From positions 1 through 7,808 of the forward strand of contig CAIYXO010000503.1 of assembly GCA_903930165.1 (NCBI GenBank): a DNA stretch of 7,808 nt. The letters are read 5' to 3'. The notes below the pieces were generated by a model. The model was given only the letters and a program-made list of their open reading frames with translations, searched no databases and had not been told where the DNA came from. Of the stretch, positions 5,910 through 7,808 are shown piece by piece (position 1 is the stretch's first letter; every line of letters begins with the position of its first letter). The translations under genes and the position numbers were made by a program. This DNA comes from an uncultured Verrucomicrobiota bacterium. Lineage in GTDB: Bacteria; Verrucomicrobiota; Verrucomicrobiia; Limisphaerales; UBA9464.

Positions 5910-7149
5910 CCTCAACCGCCGCCGGTTCCTCCGCAACACCGCCACCGGCGCCCTTCTCGCCGGTCTCCCCTCGGGTTGGACCGGCAGCGTCTTCGCCGAC
6001 GACTCCCCGGAATCGCCGAACGTCCGCTTCGGCATCATCGCGCTGACCGACTGCTCCCCCATCGTCATCGCCCACGAGAAGGGCTTCTTCAAGAAGCACG
6101 GCATCCAGTCCTCCGTGTCCAAGGAAGCCAGCTGGGCCGTCATCCGCGACAAGCTCCAGACCGGCGACAACCAGGCCACGCACATGCTGCTCGGCATGCC
6201 GGTCGCCTCCACCATGGGACTCGGCGGCTCCGCCCGGAAGCCGATGGTCTTCCCCTGGATCCTGAACCGGAACGGCCAGGGCATCACCCTCAAGGCCGAG
6301 CTCGCCGGGAAGGTGAAGGACGATCCCAAGGCCCTGAAGCCCTTCGTCGAGAAGGCCAAGGGCATCGGCGAACCGCTCACCTTCGCCATGACCTTCCCTC
6401 CCGGCACCCACGCCATGTGGATGCGCTACTTCCTCGCCGCCGGCGGCATCAACCCGGACAAGGACGTCAACCTCATCACCATTCCGCCCCCCCAGATGGT
6501 GGCGAACATGAAGGTGGGCAAGATGGACGGCTACTGCGTCGGCGAGCCCTGGAACGCCCGCGCCATCGCCGACAAGGTCGGCTTCTCCGCCATCTCCACC
6601 CAGGACATCTGGAAGGACCATCCGGAGAAGGTCTGCGCCTTCCTCGCGGAGTACGCCGACAAGAACCCCAAGACCGTCAAGGCCGTGCTCAAGGCCCTCC
6701 ACGAGGCCAGCGTCTGGCTCGACGACCTGGGCAACCGGCCCGAGCAGTGCGACATCGTCAGCAAGCCGAGCTACGTCAACTGCCCGAAGGACATCATCCT
6801 CGGACGCCTGCTCGGCGACTACGACATGGGCGACGGCCGGAAGAAGAAGGACGACGCCTACATGATCTTCAGCCAGCGCAATTGCAACTACCCGCAGCCG
6901 AAGTACGTCACCTGGTGGCTCACCCAGTTCCGCCGTTGGGGCATGGTCTCGGGCGCCCCCGACTACGCCGGCGTCGCCGCCAAGGTCGCGGGCACCGATC
7001 TGTACGAGGCCGCCATGAAGGAGATCGGCTTCGCCCACGGCGGCCGCAGCGATGCGCCCGAGAAGTTCTTCGACGGCGTCACCTTCGATCCGAAGGGCGA
7101 CCTCGAGGCCTACGCGAAGGGCTTCGCCGTCCACTCGCTCAAGGGTTGA
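5884..7149 (+). CDS. nrtA: Tat-exported nitrate ABC transporter substrate-binding protein (NrtA family)
   Basis: The 421-residue protein captures the anion outside the cytoplasmic membrane and delivers it to the ABC permease. The N-terminus has a twin-arginine export signal, NRRRFLRN (11-18), followed by a hydrophobic stretch and VFA-DD (36-40) as a likely cleavage region. The mature part has the family landmarks VRFGIIALTDCSPIVIAHEK (47-66), KEASWAVIRDKL (80-91), LNRNGQGITL (127-136), FPPGTHAMWMRYFLAAGGIN (171-190), PPPQMVANMKVGKMDGYCVG (201-220) and DHPEKV (245-250). From remembered NrtA structural work, W84, Q132, H176 and K249 match nitrate contacts. The Lys is Glu in the bicarbonate protein CmpA, so nitrate or nitrite is favoured. 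The ATG at 5884 lies inside the upstream gene with no Shine-Dalgarno sequence, so initiation probably depends on coupling. The same frame is open for another 750 nt upstream, but the Tat signal fixes the start near 5884. Codons are strongly biased to C/G endings (AAG, ATC, GTC), compatible with high expression. Confidence 0.92.
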   Translation: MPLKTPVADLNRRRFLRNTATGALLAGLPSGWTGSVFADDSPESPNVRFGIIALTDCSPIVIAHEKGFFKKHGIQSSVSKEASWAVIRDKLQTGDNQATHMLLGMPVASTMGLGGSARKPMVFPWILNRNGQGITLKAELAGKVKDDPKALKPFVEKAKGIGEPLTFAMTFPPGTHAMWMRYFLAAGGINPDKDVNLITIPPPQMVANMKVGKMDGYCVGEPWNARAIADKVGFSAISTQDIWKDHPEKVCAFLAEYADKNPKTVKAVLKALHEASVWLDDLGNRPEQCDIVSKPSYVNCPKDIILGRLLGDYDMGDGRKKKDDAYMIFSQRNCNYPQPKYVTWWLTQFRRWGMVSGAPDYAGVAAKVAGTDLYEAAMKEIGFAHGGRSDAPEKFFDGVTFDPKGDLEAYAKGFAVHSLKG

Positions 7150-7158
7150 GCCCCTCCT

Positions 7159-7173
7159 GACCCGACCCGACCC
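7159..7173 (+). repeat. Tandem GACCC repeat, three copies
   Basis: Three perfect head-to-tail copies of GACCC run from just after the nrtA stop codon into the foot of the downstream hairpin. The array is too short to imply a function and may be part of a C-rich single-stranded region in the mRNA. Confidence 0.5.
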
Positions 7174-7229
7174 GGCCGCGCGTCCCACGGGGATGCGGCC
7201 CCACCGCCTCTCCGGGGCGCGCGGCCGGG
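7171..7229 (+). promoter_or_regulatory. Strong GC-rich hairpin between nrtA and nrtB
   Basis: CCCGGCCGCGCGTCCC (7171-7186) pairs with GGGGCGCGCGGCCGGG (7214-7229) over 16 consecutive base pairs, with one T-G wobble. The 27-nt loop can form an inner 4-bp GGGG/CCCC stem (7189-7192 with 7199-7202). No T-tract follows (ACATTCCGC), so this is not a standard intrinsic terminator. Its position after the binding-protein gene and before the permease gene suggests an mRNA-stabilising or attenuating element that lets the binding protein be made in excess, as for other ABC operons. The function is inferred and the structure is directly visible. Confidence 0.65.
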
Positions 7230-7252
7230 ACATTCCGCAAAGATCCGTCGCC

Positions 7253-7808
7253 ATGAAGTTCAAGAAAGCCGTCGAAACCCTCCTGTTCCCGCTCGTCGGG
7301 ATCGCCGTCAGCCTCCTGGTCTGGCAGTCCATCTCCGGCGGCGCCACCATGGTGAAATCCCCCTCCGGCGAAATGGAGGAGGTGCGGACCGGACTCGTGA
7401 AGGACCTTCCGGGTCCCGCGGTCACCTGGGAGCGGACCCGGAAGTACGTCGTCGAACCCTTCGCCAAGCGCGAGGAACTCGACCAGGGCATCCTCCGCTT
7501 CACCTGGTACTCCCTGCTCATCGTCGCCAAGGGCTACTTCATCGCCATCGTCGTCGGGACGCCCATCGGGTTCCTCCTCGGTCTCTCCAAGACCTTCACC
7601 CGGATGTTCGACCCCATCATCCAGGTCCTGCGTCCGGTGTCGCCGCTCGCCTGGATGCCGCTGGGAGTCGTCCTCTTCTCCGGCGCGGGCCGGAGCGCCA
7701 ACGAGCTCGGCGCACTGTTCACCATCGCCGTCTGCGCCATGTGGCCCACCGTGCTCAACACCGCCGTCGGCGTCCGAGCGATCCCCCTGGACTACCTCAA
7801 CGTGGCCA
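7253..7808 (+). CDS. nrtB: Nitrate ABC transporter permease, 5' part (NrtB family)
   Basis: The window holds the first 185 codons, and the gene runs off the right edge without a stop. The product should be the membrane channel subunit that receives nitrate from the binding protein and works with an ABC ATPase. A first membrane segment lies at about residues 10-28 (LLFPLVGIAVSLLVW). A periplasmic stretch of about 55 residues follows, including DLPGPAVTWERTRKYVVEPF (51-70). The binding-protein-dependent permease domain then starts with LRFTWYSLLIVAKGYFIAIV (81-100), GTPIGFLLGLS (102-112), FDPIIQVLRPVSPLAWMPLG (119-138) and a segment near 153-175. These are characteristic of NrtB and the related taurine/sulfonate (SsuC/TauC) permeases. 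The EAA loop that docks the ATPase would lie just beyond the edge. The gap after nrtA is 103 bp and contains a strong hairpin. No clear Shine-Dalgarno sequence precedes the ATG, and AAAGA at 7239-7243 is weak and about 9 nt away. Nitrate specificity comes from the adjacent NrtA. Confidence 0.9.
   Translation, partial: MKFKKAVETLLFPLVGIAVSLLVWQSISGGATMVKSPSGEMEEVRTGLVKDLPGPAVTWERTRKYVVEPFAKREELDQGILRFTWYSLLIVAKGYFIAIVVGTPIGFLLGLSKTFTRMFDPIIQVLRPVSPLAWMPLGVVLFSGAGRSANELGALFTIAVCAMWPTVLNTAVGVRAIPLDYLNVA

Noticed and set aside
7171..7229. Intrinsic transcription terminator after nrtA.
   Set aside because: The stem is strong, but no T-tract follows and the permease gene continues the operon. I recorded it as a regulatory hairpin instead.
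5731..7530. 599-codon minus-strand frame opposite nrtA and the start of nrtB.
   Set aside because: It spans two genes and the intergenic hairpin with no recognisable motif. It is an antisense shadow of GC-rich codons.

Overview
The window is high-GC bacterial DNA, with most codons ending in G or C and few strong Shine-Dalgarno sequences. The style of its LysR regulator and nitrate-type solute-binding proteins, plus a Tat-dependent binding protein and a multidomain secreted glycosidase, suggest a Verrucomicrobiota-like or related PVC-group bacterium. That placement is an inference from remembered family resemblance, not a measurement.

Left part (about 1-3755, + strand): an exopolysaccharide-type pair. 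A polyprenyl-phosphate sugar-1-phosphate transferase of the WcaJ/exopolysaccharide type (139-1644) is followed after 14 bp by a secreted clan GH-A-like glycoside hydrolase with extra beta-sandwich domains (1659-3755). The first enzyme would load the first sugar onto the lipid carrier. The second probably trims, releases or remodels a polysaccharide outside the cytoplasm.

Right part (3772-7808): a nitrate uptake and sensing module. A LysR-type regulator (complement of 3772-4704) ends 16 bp from the glycosidase gene, tail to tail. It is transcribed divergently from a three-gene run on the + strand. The run consists of a NrtA-like ligand-binding protein with no export signal (4800-5909, resembling the cytoplasmic sensor NasS), a Tat-exported NrtA-family nitrate-binding protein (5884-7149, overlapping the previous gene by 26 bp), and the 5' part of the permease gene nrtB (from 7253, cut by the window end). 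The ATPase gene, and possibly nitrate or nitrite reductase genes, would be expected beyond the right edge.

Non-coding signals: a 19-bp near-perfect inverted repeat in the 95-bp divergent intergenic region (candidate LysR operator), a very strong GC-rich hairpin with a 16-bp stem between nrtA and nrtB and no T-tract, and a tandem GACCC repeat just before that hairpin. I saw no tRNA, rRNA, CRISPR array, insertion sequence or attachment site.

The most interesting point is the pairing of two NrtA-family proteins, one cytosolic and one exported, that keep nearly the same apparent ligand pocket, with a LysR regulator rather than a visible NasT-type antiterminator beside them. No wholly new system can be claimed from this sequence alone.
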